DNA of 60,109 nt. It comes from Asticcacaulis biprosthecium C19. GTDB taxonomy: Bacteria; Pseudomonadota; Alphaproteobacteria; Caulobacterales; Caulobacteraceae. The translations under genes were made by a program, and so were the position numbers. The stretch spans positions 123,644-183,752 of the forward strand of contig NZ_GL883078.1 of assembly GCF_000204015.1 (NCBI RefSeq), in the 5' to 3' direction. Shown in pieces: positions 1-9,100 of the stretch (within the stretch, counting starts at the first letter, position 1; each line of letters begins with the position of its first letter). A model generated the notes under the pieces. The model saw nothing but the letters and a program-made list of their open reading frames with translations. It searched no databases and was not told the origin of the DNA.

Positions 1-2
1 TA

Positions 3-350
3 ATTAAAGAGCACTTCACGGGACCGCTGGTGTGTTCGCAAGAAAATGCCACTTTCGTTCTTGCTGGCCGGACTACTGGAGGTAAGTTCTCGGTCTATGA
101 TTACCGTTACAGGTACCTTCCAGCCGAGGGGGAAGTTATGCATGGAGGGCAGAAGGTGGTTATATTTCAAGGGAACAAGTATATTGGTCAGTATACGTTG
201 TCACCTCCTCCGTATACCGCCATATCCGTGGATGGCAAGCATGTCATATTAGATTCAATTGATACTAAAGAGAGGGTGTCACTGGACCTTACAAAGGAAC
301 CGCCAAGGGAGGTATGGGTAAATGGAGAGATGGCAGTGTTTTTTCGCTAA
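3..350 (+). CDS. 3' part of an unidentified protein, cut by the window edge
   Basis: The reading frame is open from base 3 to a TAA at 348-350, so the visible 115 or so residues are the C-terminal end of a gene that starts upstream. A GTG at 30 could be an internal start, but no ribosome binding site precedes it. The peptide is rich in Tyr, Val and Gly and looks like short beta strands (for example YDYRYRYLP and WVNGEMAVFFR at the end). No family was recognised. Base composition is clearly more AT-rich than the genes to the right, which suggests transferred DNA or the edge of an island. Bases 351-604 downstream hold nothing I can support. Confidence 0.5.
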   Translation: MKEHFTGPLVCSQENATFVLAGRTTGGKFSVYDYRYRYLPAEGEVMHGGQKVVIFQGNKYIGQYTLSPPPYTAISVDGKHVILDSIDTKERVSLDLTKEPPREVWVNGEMAVFFR

Positions 351-604
351 ATGGCCAATCTGCAATAACAAGTTCGCTATATGCACGCTTGGCATTTCGA
401 TCTTAACTGCCTATTCGACCTTTACGCCTAGAGCTTTATAGAGCGTTTCAGAAACAAACGGGGCAGCGACAGTTACGAGCTTACAGCAACTGCGTCCGCT
501 GCGTCACCAACGTCTCTTCCTCGCGCTTCTTGCTTGCCCGCCCCCTCACTGGGCGCTCGACGTCAACTTGTCGCAAATCGAGCCCCAAGTGGATACCGCA
601 GTCC

Positions 605-1090
605 TCACCCTGGGGATTTTATGCGCTTGTCGAGCGGCCTCGCGTTGAGCGCGTCGGCAGTCCGGTCGACTAAATGCCTTACGTCACCCACCTCAGCGAA
701 CAACTCGTTATAGGCCGTACGAATCTGCGCAGCGCATCGCTCGAATTTCGCAAGCTGGCTTACGCCTTCATCCGTGAGTTGAAATATCTTTCGACGGGCG
801 TCATCGTCGTCGTTTCGATGCTGTATAAGGCCAAGCCGGACGAGCTTGGGCAACTTTTGCATGACCAACTGATGCGAACACCCCAGTTCCCGCGCCAGAT
901 CCGAGGCCGACGCGGTGCCAAGGGTTGCAAGAACAGTCATGGCCGAGCACGAGCGAACCGGGATGACGATCCCCATCGCATCGAAGACGATTTTGGATTG
1001 TTCGGCGATCAGGACGCTAAGCCGCTCGACGTCGCGGCCGAGAAACACAACGTCATCAATCTCCGCCAGAGTAGGCTTGTGCTCAGTCAA
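605..1090 (-). CDS. MarR-family winged-helix transcriptional regulator
   Basis: A protein of 161 residues, the usual size for MarR regulators. The central part reads as a winged helix: a helix-turn-helix around residues 60-80 (SASDLARELGCSHQLVMQKL) followed by the wing with the DDDDARRK turn and QLTDEG, the typical MarR pattern. The start is a TTG that overlaps the last codons of the S41 peptidase gene by 8 bases; an AGGAG lies 10 bases upstream inside that gene, so the two are probably translationally coupled. No ligand can be named. It probably represses its own operon through the palindromes at 2451-2470. Confidence 0.85.
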   Translation of the reverse strand: MTEHKPTLAEIDDVVFLGRDVERLSVLIAEQSKIVFDAMGIVIPVRSCSAMTVLATLGTASASDLARELGCSHQLVMQKLPKLVRLGLIQHRNDDDDARRKIFQLTDEGVSQLAKFERCAAQIRTAYNELFAEVGDVRHLVDRTADALNARPLDKRIKSPG

Positions 1091-2414
1091 GGCGCTTGTA
1101 CTCCTGGAGGCTGCCGTCCTTGTTCACGCGCTCCAACGACGTCACTTTTCCGCGCTGAGAATTTAGACGATATCGGAAATCGGACACGCCTTCCACCGCG
1201 AACAGATTCGGGCCGATCGGCTCCAAGGCGACGCGAAACCGGTCCCGCCAGATATAGTACAGCGTGCCGTTCTCCAGAACGATCTGGCGCCCTTCATATC
1301 TCCCGACAGCTTTTTGCATCATGTCGAGGTCGATGACGGGGCGCTGTATACTTGCCGTCAAGGCCGGGAGCAGCCAGTCATAGTCCGCTCGCCTGGCATC
1401 ATTGGTCTTCGCCAGATTTTCGAGCGCCAGCATGTGTGCCCGCGCAAGTGCCTGAATGGAGGGGCTTTGAATATCGGGTTGCACCCCGGTTCCTTCGAAA
1501 TCGCCATGGTCGACCGGATCGCGTATCTGACCGATCGGCACCTGTACGAAGAAATCGTCATTGACCGGTTTCCGCGCGACCGGATGCGCCCCGCCGGCTG
1601 TCCGCTCGCCGATCAGGGTCGCCCTCCCTAGCTTCTTCATCGCGTAGGAAAACCATTCCGCGGAGGAAAACGACGTGGAACTGGTCAGGATATAGACCGG
1701 TTTGTCCACCATTCGCTTGCCAGGCAGTCCAGGCAATACCCATTGCCCACGCTCGATGCGCCTGCCGTCCTCGTTATAGTAATAATCGAAAAGGAGCTGA
1801 TCTTTTTCGCTGGAAAAGAAATAGCTCGCGAGAAATTGCGCCATTTCCAGATATCCGCCGTTATTATATCGCAGATCGATAATCACGGCATCGGTACTGC
1901 CGACGAAACGCATGGCGGAGGCTGCGGTCTCGTAGGCAAGCTCGGGATCGGCAAAATAGCTAAGCCGGATATAGCCGATATTGCCGTTGAGGCGACTGAC
2001 CTCGTCAAAGCCGAAATTGGTCGCCTCCAGACTGGCCAAGTCTTCCTTTCGTATCCGGCTCTTGACCGCCGGGTCTCCGTTCGCCCGGAATTCGGCGACC
2101 CATTTCGTGTCGACGCCGACGAAGAAGTGCAGGTCGCCGCTCACCTTAACCAGATCCTCGGTCAGCCTGGCGGCAAGCTCTTCCTTGGTGGTGGCCGAGT
2201 CATAGTCGCCCTTTTCCAGATGCGCCTGCAGCACAGGCGCAATGTTTTGGGCGATCTCCGGAAAAACATAGTTCGCTTTCAAGGTGCTATTGAGCGACGC
2301 GACAATCGCGGCCTTTTCGTCCGCCGAGATGCCCGGCGTGCCGGCAAAAGCCGCGGTTGTCCAAAATATCGACAGCGCCGAAAGCATCTGAAGCAGTGGT
2401 AGGTGATTGCGCAT
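1083..2414 (-). CDS. S41-family (C-terminal processing type) serine peptidase, exported
   Basis: 443 residues from the ATG at 2414, which has a GGGA ribosome site and begins a hydrophobic signal peptide ending near AAFAG. An upstream in-frame TTG at 2471 is less likely because it lies in the operator. The N-terminal part resembles the helical domain of IRBP-like S41 enzymes; the catalytic part has VIIDLRYNNGG and the nucleophile region SSTSFSSAEWF near residue 250, then GERTAGGAHP. Family members cleave peptides or protein C termini in the periplasm or outside the cell. It is followed by and overlaps a MarR regulator gene, so the pair looks like a small inducible operon. The substrate is unknown. 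Confidence 0.85.
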   Translation of the reverse strand: MRNHLPLLQMLSALSIFWTTAAFAGTPGISADEKAAIVASLNSTLKANYVFPEIAQNIAPVLQAHLEKGDYDSATTKEELAARLTEDLVKVSGDLHFFVGVDTKWVAEFRANGDPAVKSRIRKEDLASLEATNFGFDEVSRLNGNIGYIRLSYFADPELAYETAASAMRFVGSTDAVIIDLRYNNGGYLEMAQFLASYFFSSEKDQLLFDYYYNEDGRRIERGQWVLPGLPGKRMVDKPVYILTSSTSFSSAEWFSYAMKKLGRATLIGERTAGGAHPVARKPVNDDFFVQVPIGQIRDPVDHGDFEGTGVQPDIQSPSIQALARAHMLALENLAKTNDARRADYDWLLPALTASIQRPVIDLDMMQKAVGRYEGRQIVLENGTLYYIWRDRFRVALEPIGPNLFAVEGVSDFRYRLNSQRGKVTSLERVNKDGSLQEYKRLD

Positions 2415-2450
2415 TCTGACGATTCCCAAGGTGGCAGCCCGATATACAAC

Positions 2451-2470
2451 ATATTGCGCAATATATTGCA
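2451..2470. promoter_or_regulatory. Overlapping palindromes, probable MarR operator
   Basis: Two perfect overlapping palindromes, ATATTGCGCAATAT (2451-2464) and GCAATATATTGC (2458-2469), lie 37-56 bases upstream of the peptidase ATG, where the core promoter is expected. TTGC/GCAA half-sites in a 14-20 bp palindrome are typical of MarR operators. The function is inferred from position. Confidence 0.5.
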
Positions 2471-2541
2471 ATGATGCCCAGCAGCGTTATGTCTATCGCG
2501 GTAGGAGCAGAAAGGGGTCCGGCTGATTCAGGGACTTGGTA

Positions 2542-2838
2542 TCAATTACGGCTGCCGTCCCCGCTCGGCCATTGCCGCGCCGCATGAAGCACACGAAGGA
2601 CAAAAACCTTATGAGCGTCGAAAGCGTAAATGACGATATAGTTCGGTCGGACGACCATTTCCCTTGTACCCGCAACCCGCCCCGGACGAAACAGCTTCGG
2701 TCGAAGCTTTAGCTTTTCGACCTTGGCTTCGATGTCGTCCTTAAGCCGCTGGGCGGCGTCGGGATTGTCGTCAGAGATGTAGTCGATAATGGCCAAGAGG
2801 TCGGCTCGGGCCGCCAACCGCCATTCAAGCGCCAGCAC
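2542..2838 (-). CDS. RelE/ParE-superfamily toxin of a type II toxin-antitoxin pair
   Basis: 98 residues from a GTG at 2838 that has a good AGGAAG ribosome site; a longer frame from an ATG at 2871 exists, but its extra residues lie inside the antitoxin gene and do not fit the family. The order of elements fits RelE/ParE: an N-terminal helix with ARADLLAIIDYI, a second helix with AAQRLKDDIEAKVEKL, then the strands FRPGRVAGTREMVV and YIVIYAFDAHKVFVLRVLHAARQWP. ParE members poison gyrase and RelE members cut mRNA on the ribosome; the sequence alone does not decide which. The gene overlaps the antitoxin stop by 14 bases, the normal arrangement. Confidence 0.85.
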   Translation of the reverse strand: MLALEWRLAARADLLAIIDYISDDNPDAAQRLKDDIEAKVEKLKLRPKLFRPGRVAGTREMVVRPNYIVIYAFDAHKVFVLRVLHAARQWPSGDGSRN

Positions 2839-3121
2839 GGCGCTTCCTGTCGATGATCCGTTGGGCATCATCCATCACCTGTTGATGGTCAATCCCCGGC
2901 CGTTCATCCTCTAACGCCTCATGGACCTTGGCGCGGAACCAGGCATCGTAAGCTTCGGGTGTCGTCGTCAGGCCGGCGGGTAATCCGCCATCCTTCGCGA
3001 TGCGAACCAGCAGGATACGAACGGCATCAGAGATGGTCAGACCGACACTGGCGAGCTTTTCAGCGGCAACCGTCTTCAATTCGTCATCCACTCGAACATG
3101 GAGCATTGATGTCTGTGCCAT
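2825..3121 (-). CDS. RelB/DinJ-type antitoxin
   Basis: 98 residues from the ATG at 3121, chosen because a strong AGAGGAGAAG ribosome site precedes it (an in-frame ATG six codons upstream has none). The N-terminus, MLHVRVDDELKTVAAEKLASVGLTISDAVRILLVRIA, read in parts, is a ribbon-helix-helix of the RelB/DinJ type: a beta strand LHVRVDDEL, then two helices. The C-terminal half is acidic and ends in a basic DRKRRAGA, as expected for the toxin-wrapping tail. It is the first gene of the pair and probably represses the operon through the dyad at 3150-3167. Confidence 0.85.
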   Translation of the reverse strand: MAQTSMLHVRVDDELKTVAAEKLASVGLTISDAVRILLVRIAKDGGLPAGLTTTPEAYDAWFRAKVHEALEDERPGIDHQQVMDDAQRIIDRKRRAGA

Positions 3122-3149
3122 GGCCTTCTCCTCTTGCAACGCGACGTAT

Positions 3150-3167
3150 GTCTCTCAAATGAGATAC
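3150..3167. promoter_or_regulatory. Imperfect dyad upstream of the antitoxin gene, probable autoregulatory operator
   Basis: An 18-bp near-palindrome, GTCTCTCA-AA-TGAGATAC (7 of 8 arm bases paired), lies 29-46 bases upstream of the antitoxin ATG. Ribbon-helix-helix antitoxins normally bind such sites in their own promoter. Assignment is by position only. Confidence 0.4.
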
Positions 3168-3229
3168 GCGCAACATCAATTTTTAAGCCTCCCCGGAAAA
3201 GGCAATCCAGCGGAGCCTCGGCTTAAGTA

Positions 3230-3802
3230 TTGTCCACAGATAAGCCAGATAAGCCAGACGATCCATGGGCTGCAACGCCTAAGATTTCAGCCGCTTAAAA
3301 TCCAGCTTTGCACCACCAAAGTTGATCAGCAATCCAATAGATAGGCGCGCAGCGCGAAGATAATTCATAACCTGGGCATCTTCACGTGGCGATAGTTCAG
3401 CCAAAGCCTTCAATTCAACTAGGACATTGTCGAAGCAGATGAAATCCGCGCGATACTGACAGGCAAGGATGCTATCCCGATAATGAATGGGCAGGGCGCA
3501 TTCGCGCCGGAAGGGGACGCCCGCCCGTCCAAGCTCAATCGCAAGGGCTTCGTGATAGACAGCTTCCAGAAACCCGTGCCCCAACCGCGAATGCACCTCC
3601 ATCGCCGCGCCGATAATGGCGTAGGTCTGTGGATCACGCTTGTCCAAGCTCATCTGCTACCTCCCTGAACCGCCTTATCTACACTCGATAACACCACTTT
3701 CGCGCGAAGCGCATTACTTTTGAAAGCACCAACGCCACCAATCCAGGCGCGCAGATTGGGCCACCATGGATCATCTGGCTTCTCTGGCTTATCTGTGGAC
3801 AA
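3230..3802. mobile_element. IS-like unit: 39-bp inverted repeats enclosing one GxxExxY gene
   Basis: The left end (3230-3268) and right end (3764-3802) are inverted repeats identical at 37 of 39 positions. Each arm reads TTGTCCA, then three iterations of CAGAT spaced 9 bases apart (CAGATAAGC units), and ends inward in a CCATGG. The only gene inside is the GxxExxY gene on the minus strand, whose stop lies 10 bases from the left arm. A gene-free copy of the same repeat class is at 51001-51169. No target-site duplication was recognised. Calling it mobile is inference from the architecture. Confidence 0.55.
3279..3653 (-). CDS. GxxExxY-family protein (PDDEXK-like fold family)
   Basis: 124 residues from an ATG with a strong GGGAGG ribosome site 7 bases upstream. 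The family motif is visible as GFLEAVYHEAL (residues 27-37), preceded by the helix IIGAAMEVHSRLGHG. Further on, the strand-forming RADFICFDNVLVELKAL contains D-x10-E-x-K, the layout of a PD-(D/E)XK nuclease core, and INFGGAKLDFKRL closes the protein as in the family. No biochemical role is established to my knowledge. Here the gene is the sole cargo between two 39-bp inverted repeats, which suggests the protein acts on those repeats, although it could instead be a passenger. Confidence 0.85.
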   Translation of the reverse strand: MSLDKRDPQTYAIIGAAMEVHSRLGHGFLEAVYHEALAIELGRAGVPFRRECALPIHYRDSILACQYRADFICFDNVLVELKALAELSPREDAQVMNYLRAARLSIGLLINFGGAKLDFKRLKS

Positions 3803-4035
3803 CCCTTTCTAACCTCAGCCTCCACCACCCACGACCGCCGGAAATAACCCAGAACACAATCCCGCCGCACCCCGCGTTCATTCTAGATCAATCGATCGAT
3901 GAGTCTCTGGCGGCTATCGAATCAAGCCATACTTCCATATGGATTTTTTGCGCCGCGGTGGCGTGTGTGTTCGGTATCTGACGACAGCCGAAAGCCCCGG
4001 CATCATTCGGGCACTGGCAGAATAGAGGTGGGCAC

Positions 4036-6141
4036 GTGACGGGCGCAAGGGGTGGACTAGTCTTATGCGCCGTCAGCCTGGCCGCCCTGCTGGCCGGCGC
4101 GGCCGCCGCCCAGGAAACACAAGCCCCGCCCCCCGACGATATCGTCTCCGACGAAGCCTTCGACGAAGCCCTCCCCACCCTCGACGACACACCGGCGCCT
4201 GAACCCGAAACGCCACCCCCGGCCGAACCGGCACCACCGCCCAATCCCGACGCCACGGTCACCGTCACCGAAACCGCCCCCACCCGGGCCGACGCCCTGC
4301 CCGCCGTTACCGTCGACGACCAGGAACTCGACGCCCCCCTCCCCGCGCTGGAAGGCTATGACGTCCAGCCGCTCCAGGCCGCCGCCGAGCCCGATCGCGA
4401 CCTGCCCGAAATCCGCTACGCACTTCAGGTCGATGGCCTGTGGGGCCGCATGAAGGACCGCTTCAAGGACCTGTCCGCCCTCGAACAGGGCGACGGCAAG
4501 GCCGCCAACACCGCCATGATCCGCGCCCGCGCCAATGAGGACGAAGCCCTCATCCTGCGCCTGCTCAAATCCGAAGGCTATTTCGACGGCGCGGTCATGA
4601 CCACCCTGGCCCCCGTCACCGGCCAGCCCGACCAGACCCGCGTCGCCATCACCGTCACGCCCGGCAACCTCTATCGCCTTAACGCCATCGATATCGCCGC
4701 CCAGCCGACCACCCCGCCCGACCTGATCCGCCGCTCCCTGCCGCTCAAAAAAGACGACGGCATCGTCGCCGACACCGTCCTGGCGGCCGAGGCCAATGTC
4801 AGCCTGGAGATGCAGCGCAACGGCTATCCCTTCGCCAAGATCGGCGCCCGCGACATCGCGCTGGAAGAACTCACCCACACCGGCCATTACACACTGAATG
4901 TCGACACCGGCGACCGCTCGCGCTTTGGCGGCTTCCGCAGCGATGGCGACATCGTCTTCCAACCCGACCATGTCGAGGTCCTGACCCGTTTCGAACGCGG
5001 CGAACTCTACGACAACCGCAAGGTCGACGACCTGCGCGAAGCCCTGGTCGCCACCGGGCTGTTCTCCAGCGTCGGCGTCGAACCCGTCCCCACCGGCGAA
5101 AAGGCCGAAGACGGGACCGCCTATGTCGACCTTCTGGTTCATCAGCAGAAGGGTCCCAGCCGGACCCTGGCGGCCGAGGTCGGCTACAGCACCGGTGAAG
5201 GCTTCCAGGCCTCGGCCAGTTGGACCGATCGCAACCGCTTCCCGCCGGAAGGCGCCGTCATCTATACCGGCGTCATCGGCACCCAGGAACAGAGCCTGTC
5301 GGCGACCTTCCGCCGCTCCAACGACAAGAAGCGCGACCGCACCACCCAGTTCGGCGTCAGCGCCGCCCACAATGTCTACGACGCCTACGACGCCAACACG
5401 GCCAGCCTGGCCTTGTCGCGTTCCCGCGTCTCGACGCCGCTGTGGCAGAAGGTGTGGACCTGGTCCTTCGGCGCCGAAATCCTGGCCACCCAGGAAATCT
5501 CCACCGACCTCAGCGGTGCCGCGACCACCAACAGCGTCCGCGAAGTCTTCTACCTGGCCGACCTGCCGATCCGCATCGGCTACGACCGTTCCGACGACCT
5601 GCTCAATCCGACAACAGGCTTCCGACTTGGCATCCAGACCACCCCGGAAGTCAATCTCGGCGATACCGGCGCGCCCAACGTCAAGACCCTCCTCGATGGC
5701 AGCTATTACCGGGCGATCAACGACAAGATGGTGATCGCCAGCCGCGTCCGCCTGGGGACCCAGCTGGGCGCCCAACTCGACCAGATCGCGCCGTCCCGTC
5801 GCATCTATGCCGGCGGCGGTGGTTCGGTCCGCGGCTTTGCCTTCCAGGGTCTGGGTCCCGTCGATACCGACGGCGATCCGACCGGCGGCCTGAGCGTCTT
5901 CGAAGCCTCGGTCGAATTGCGCTACCGCCTGGGCGACCTCGGCATTGTGCCCTTCATCGATATCGGCCAGGCCTATCCCGAAGAGGTCCCCAGCTTCTCC
6001 GACCTGCGGGTCGGTATCGGCGTCGGCGCCCGGCTCTACACCAATTTCGGCCCCATCCGCATCGATGTCGCCATGCCGCTCAGCAAGCGAGACAACGACC
6101 CCCAGGTTGCGCTGTATGTCGGCATCGGCCAGGCCTTCTAA
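4036..6141 (+). CDS. tamA: TamA-like outer-membrane assembly factor (BamA/Omp85 superfamily)
   Basis: 701 residues from a GTG with GAGGTG upstream. A signal peptide ends around AAAAQ (residue 25). A Pro/Asp/Glu-rich linker follows (about 30-110), then POTRA-like repeats (about 120-360, for example the VTPGNLYRL segment), then the Omp85 beta-barrel (about 370-701) with GGGGSVRGFAFQGLGP and a terminal aromatic residue (GIGQAF). TamA works with TamB in inserting outer-membrane proteins and in lipid transport. The next gene, 2 bases downstream, is tamB, which decides TamA over BamA. The long acidic-proline linker is unusual compared with enterobacterial TamA. Confidence 0.9.
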   Translation: MTGARGGLVLCAVSLAALLAGAAAAQETQAPPPDDIVSDEAFDEALPTLDDTPAPEPETPPPAEPAPPPNPDATVTVTETAPTRADALPAVTVDDQELDAPLPALEGYDVQPLQAAAEPDRDLPEIRYALQVDGLWGRMKDRFKDLSALEQGDGKAANTAMIRARANEDEALILRLLKSEGYFDGAVMTTLAPVTGQPDQTRVAITVTPGNLYRLNAIDIAAQPTTPPDLIRRSLPLKKDDGIVADTVLAAEANVSLEMQRNGYPFAKIGARDIALEELTHTGHYTLNVDTGDRSRFGGFRSDGDIVFQPDHVEVLTRFERGELYDNRKVDDLREALVATGLFSSVGVEPVPTGEKAEDGTAYVDLLVHQQKGPSRTLAAEVGYSTGEGFQASASWTDRNRFPPEGAVIYTGVIGTQEQSLSATFRRSNDKKRDRTTQFGVSAAHNVYDAYDANTASLALSRSRVSTPLWQKVWTWSFGAEILATQEISTDLSGAATTNSVREVFYLADLPIRIGYDRSDDLLNPTTGFRLGIQTTPEVNLGDTGAPNVKTLLDGSYYRAINDKMVIASRVRLGTQLGAQLDQIAPSRRIYAGGGGSVRGFAFQGLGPVDTDGDPTGGLSVFEASVELRYRLGDLGIVPFIDIGQAYPEEVPSFSDLRVGIGVGARLYTNFGPIRIDVAMPLSKRDNDPQVALYVGIGQAF

Positions 6142-6143
6142 AC

Positions 6144-9100
6144 ATGGACACGCCGCCCGAAAAGCCGATCCTCAGACAGCGTCTCGACGCAGCCCGCAGC
6201 CACGCCACCCGCCTTAGCCGTCACGCCGCCAACGAAGTCCACGGCCGCTGGAAGGCGTTGGACTGGCGCGAAGTCACCTGGTCGAAGGTGGCGCTCAACA
6301 TCGCCATTGTCCTGGCCATCGTCACCGCCATCGTGGCCATCCTGCTGATGTCGCTGAACACCGCGCCCGGCCGGCGGCTGCTGATCGAATACGCCACCGG
6401 CATCAAGCTCAATTCCGGCCTGCAGATCGAGATCGAACGCATCGACGGCTCGCTCTACGGCGAAATGACCCTGCACAATGTCCGCGTGAAAGACCCCAAG
6501 GGCGTATTTGTCCAGAGCCCGATCATCCACCTCAACTGGCGGCCCTTCGGCGCGCTCAACAAACACGTCGATATCCGCGAATTCTCGACCCCGCGCATCG
6601 ATGTCCTGCGCCAACCGGCGCTGAACCCGTCCCAGGATCCGGAAAAGGACACGGGCCCGCTCCTGCCCGACATCAAGATCGATATAGGCAAGGTCAAGGT
6701 CGAGGCCATCAATCTGGCGCCCGAAATCACCGGCGAAGCCCGCACCTTAAGCCTCAACGGCGAAGCCCACCTGCTGAAACGCCGTGCCAAGGTCGTCGCC
6801 GACGCCCGCAGCACGCAGGGCGATCTGCTCAATGTGCTGATCGATGCCGTACCCGACGACAACCGGCTCGACATCGAAGCCCGGCTCAGCGCCCCCTCCG
6901 GCGGCCTGGTCGACGATATCCTGAAACTGGACGGTCCGGTCACCGCAGCCATCGCCGGCAAGGGCGAATGGAAACTGTGGCGCGGCAAGGCGACCGCCAG
7001 CCTCGGTGAACAATCCCTGATGAACCTGGACCTGACGGCCCAGGACGGCACCTTCTTCGTCAAGGGCCCGGCCTATCCGGGTGTGCTCCTGACCGGCGAA
7101 TCCGCCGCGCTTTTTAAGCCCGCTGTCCAGGTCGACCTGACCGCCAAGGGCAAGGACCGCCGCTTCGACACCGACCTGAAACTGACCTCGGATGCCTTAA
7201 GCCTCACCGCAAACGGCGTGGTCAACCTGGCCGGCAACCGTTTCGACAAGGTCGAGGCCCATCTGCGCCTGCTCGACCCGGACGCACTCGGCTACGGCTT
7301 TGCCGCCAGCGACCTCTATGCCGACCTGGTCATCGACGGCGAGTTCCGTCAGCCGCGCTTCGACTACGACGTCAAGGCGACGCGGTTCAATCTGGACACA
7401 CTGCGTCTGGTCGACTTCACCGCCAAGGGCACGTCGCGCGGCAGCGACGGCGTCGTCATCATCCCGGTCAATGCCCGCGCGACCGCCATTTCCGGCATTG
7501 ACCCGCGAGTCGATCCCCTGTTGACCCACCTGAAACTCGACGGCGATGTCCGCATCGAAGACGGCCAGTTGACCAGCGACAATATCCGCCTGGTCTCCGA
7601 TCGCGCCAAGGCCAGCGGTTCCCTGCGCGGCAATACCCGCGACGGCGTCTACACCGCCGACGTCAAGGCCAGCGTTGACGACTACACCATCGCCGAAATC
7701 GGCACGATGAATGTCTCGACCGTGGCCAAGATGACCTATCGTGACAAGCCGGGCTTCTCCATGACCGGTTCGGCCGATATCGTCACCACCAAATGGTCCC
7801 AGGACGGCGTGCGCGACCTCATGGGTGGCAATGCCCGCCTGACCGGCAACTATGCCTGGTCGCCCGCCGGCATCTTCTCCTTCAGCAAGGTCAGCGGCAA
7901 AGCCCCTCTCTTTACCCTGGCCTCGGCCAACGGCAATTTCAACACCAAGGGCGCCATCACGCTCAAAGCGCTGGGCACCTCGCAAACCTACGGCCCGCTC
8001 GACCTTACCGCCACCGGTACTTTCGAGCGTCCGGTCGCCGTCCTGCGCGCCGCCAGCCCGGGCCTGGGTGTCGAGATGCGCGATGTTGTCGCCAACATCA
8101 CCGGCGTTGACGGCGCCTACGCCATCGTCGGCGAAGGCAACAGCGCCTACGGCCCCTTCTCGGCCGACACGGTCCTCCTGATCAGCCAAGGCCCGCTGAT
8201 CATCGACATCAAGACGGCATCCTTCGCCGGCATCAACACCTCGGGACGGCTGACCCAAACCGACGGCGGGCCCTTCGCCGGCAACCTGGTCCTGGCCGGA
8301 TCGGGCCTGACCGGCACCGCCATCCTCAGCAACAACGCCGGCGACCAGGCGGCCATCGTCAACGCCACCGGCTCCGGAGTCGTCATCCCGGGCGACATGC
8401 CAGAAAAGAATCGTGGCACGGTCGGCCGCGCCATCATTGCCGCCAATCTGGTGCTGCGCGATCAGCTCGAACTCACCGGCGAAGTCCAGATGGCCAATGC
8501 CACCTGGCAGGATTTCAGCCTTGCCACCGGCCGCGCCAAGATCAACCTGAAGGGCGAAGCGGGCACCATCCAGGCCGTCGCCACCGGCTCGGCCGCTGTG
8601 CCGTTCCATGTCGCGGTCAACGGCACCATCGCGCCCAACCTCTACACCGTCGCCGCCAAGGGCACCGCCAACGGGCTTCCGTTTACCCTCGAAAAGCCGG
8701 CACGTATCACGAAAGCCGGAAGTGCCAAATCTGGAGCGGAATGGGTATTGCAACCGACCAAGCTGGTCATGGAGCAAGGCCGCATGGACCTGGCCGGCCG
8801 GTTTGGCGAAAAGCTCCAGATGCAGGCCCGACTGCACAATATCGACCTCTCCGTCGTCAACCTGTTCAGCAACGACCTGGGCGTCGCCGGCCGCGCCGAA
8901 GGCTCGGTCGAATTCGCCCAGGTCGGTGGCCGCTTCCCGACCGCCCGCCTGGCTCTGAAGATCGACGACTTCTCGCGCACCTCGGCCGCTGTCGTCTCCA
9001 CCCCGGTCGACATGACGGTCGACGCCCAACTCAACCCCAACCGCTCGGCTTCCTCCAACTATGTCCGCGCCGTGGTGCGCCAGGGCGGCAATGTCGTCGG

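Noticed and set aside
2415-2471. TTG start at 2471 for the S41 peptidase
   Set aside because: It would put the operator palindromes inside the gene and precede the signal peptide by 19 residues; the ATG at 2414 has a ribosome site and starts the leader.
5220-6143. Upstream extension of the tamB reading frame across the tamA barrel
   Set aside because: The extension is in a shifted frame of tamA, is full of Arg/Pro, and TamB homologues begin at the MDTPP start with the membrane anchor 50 residues later.
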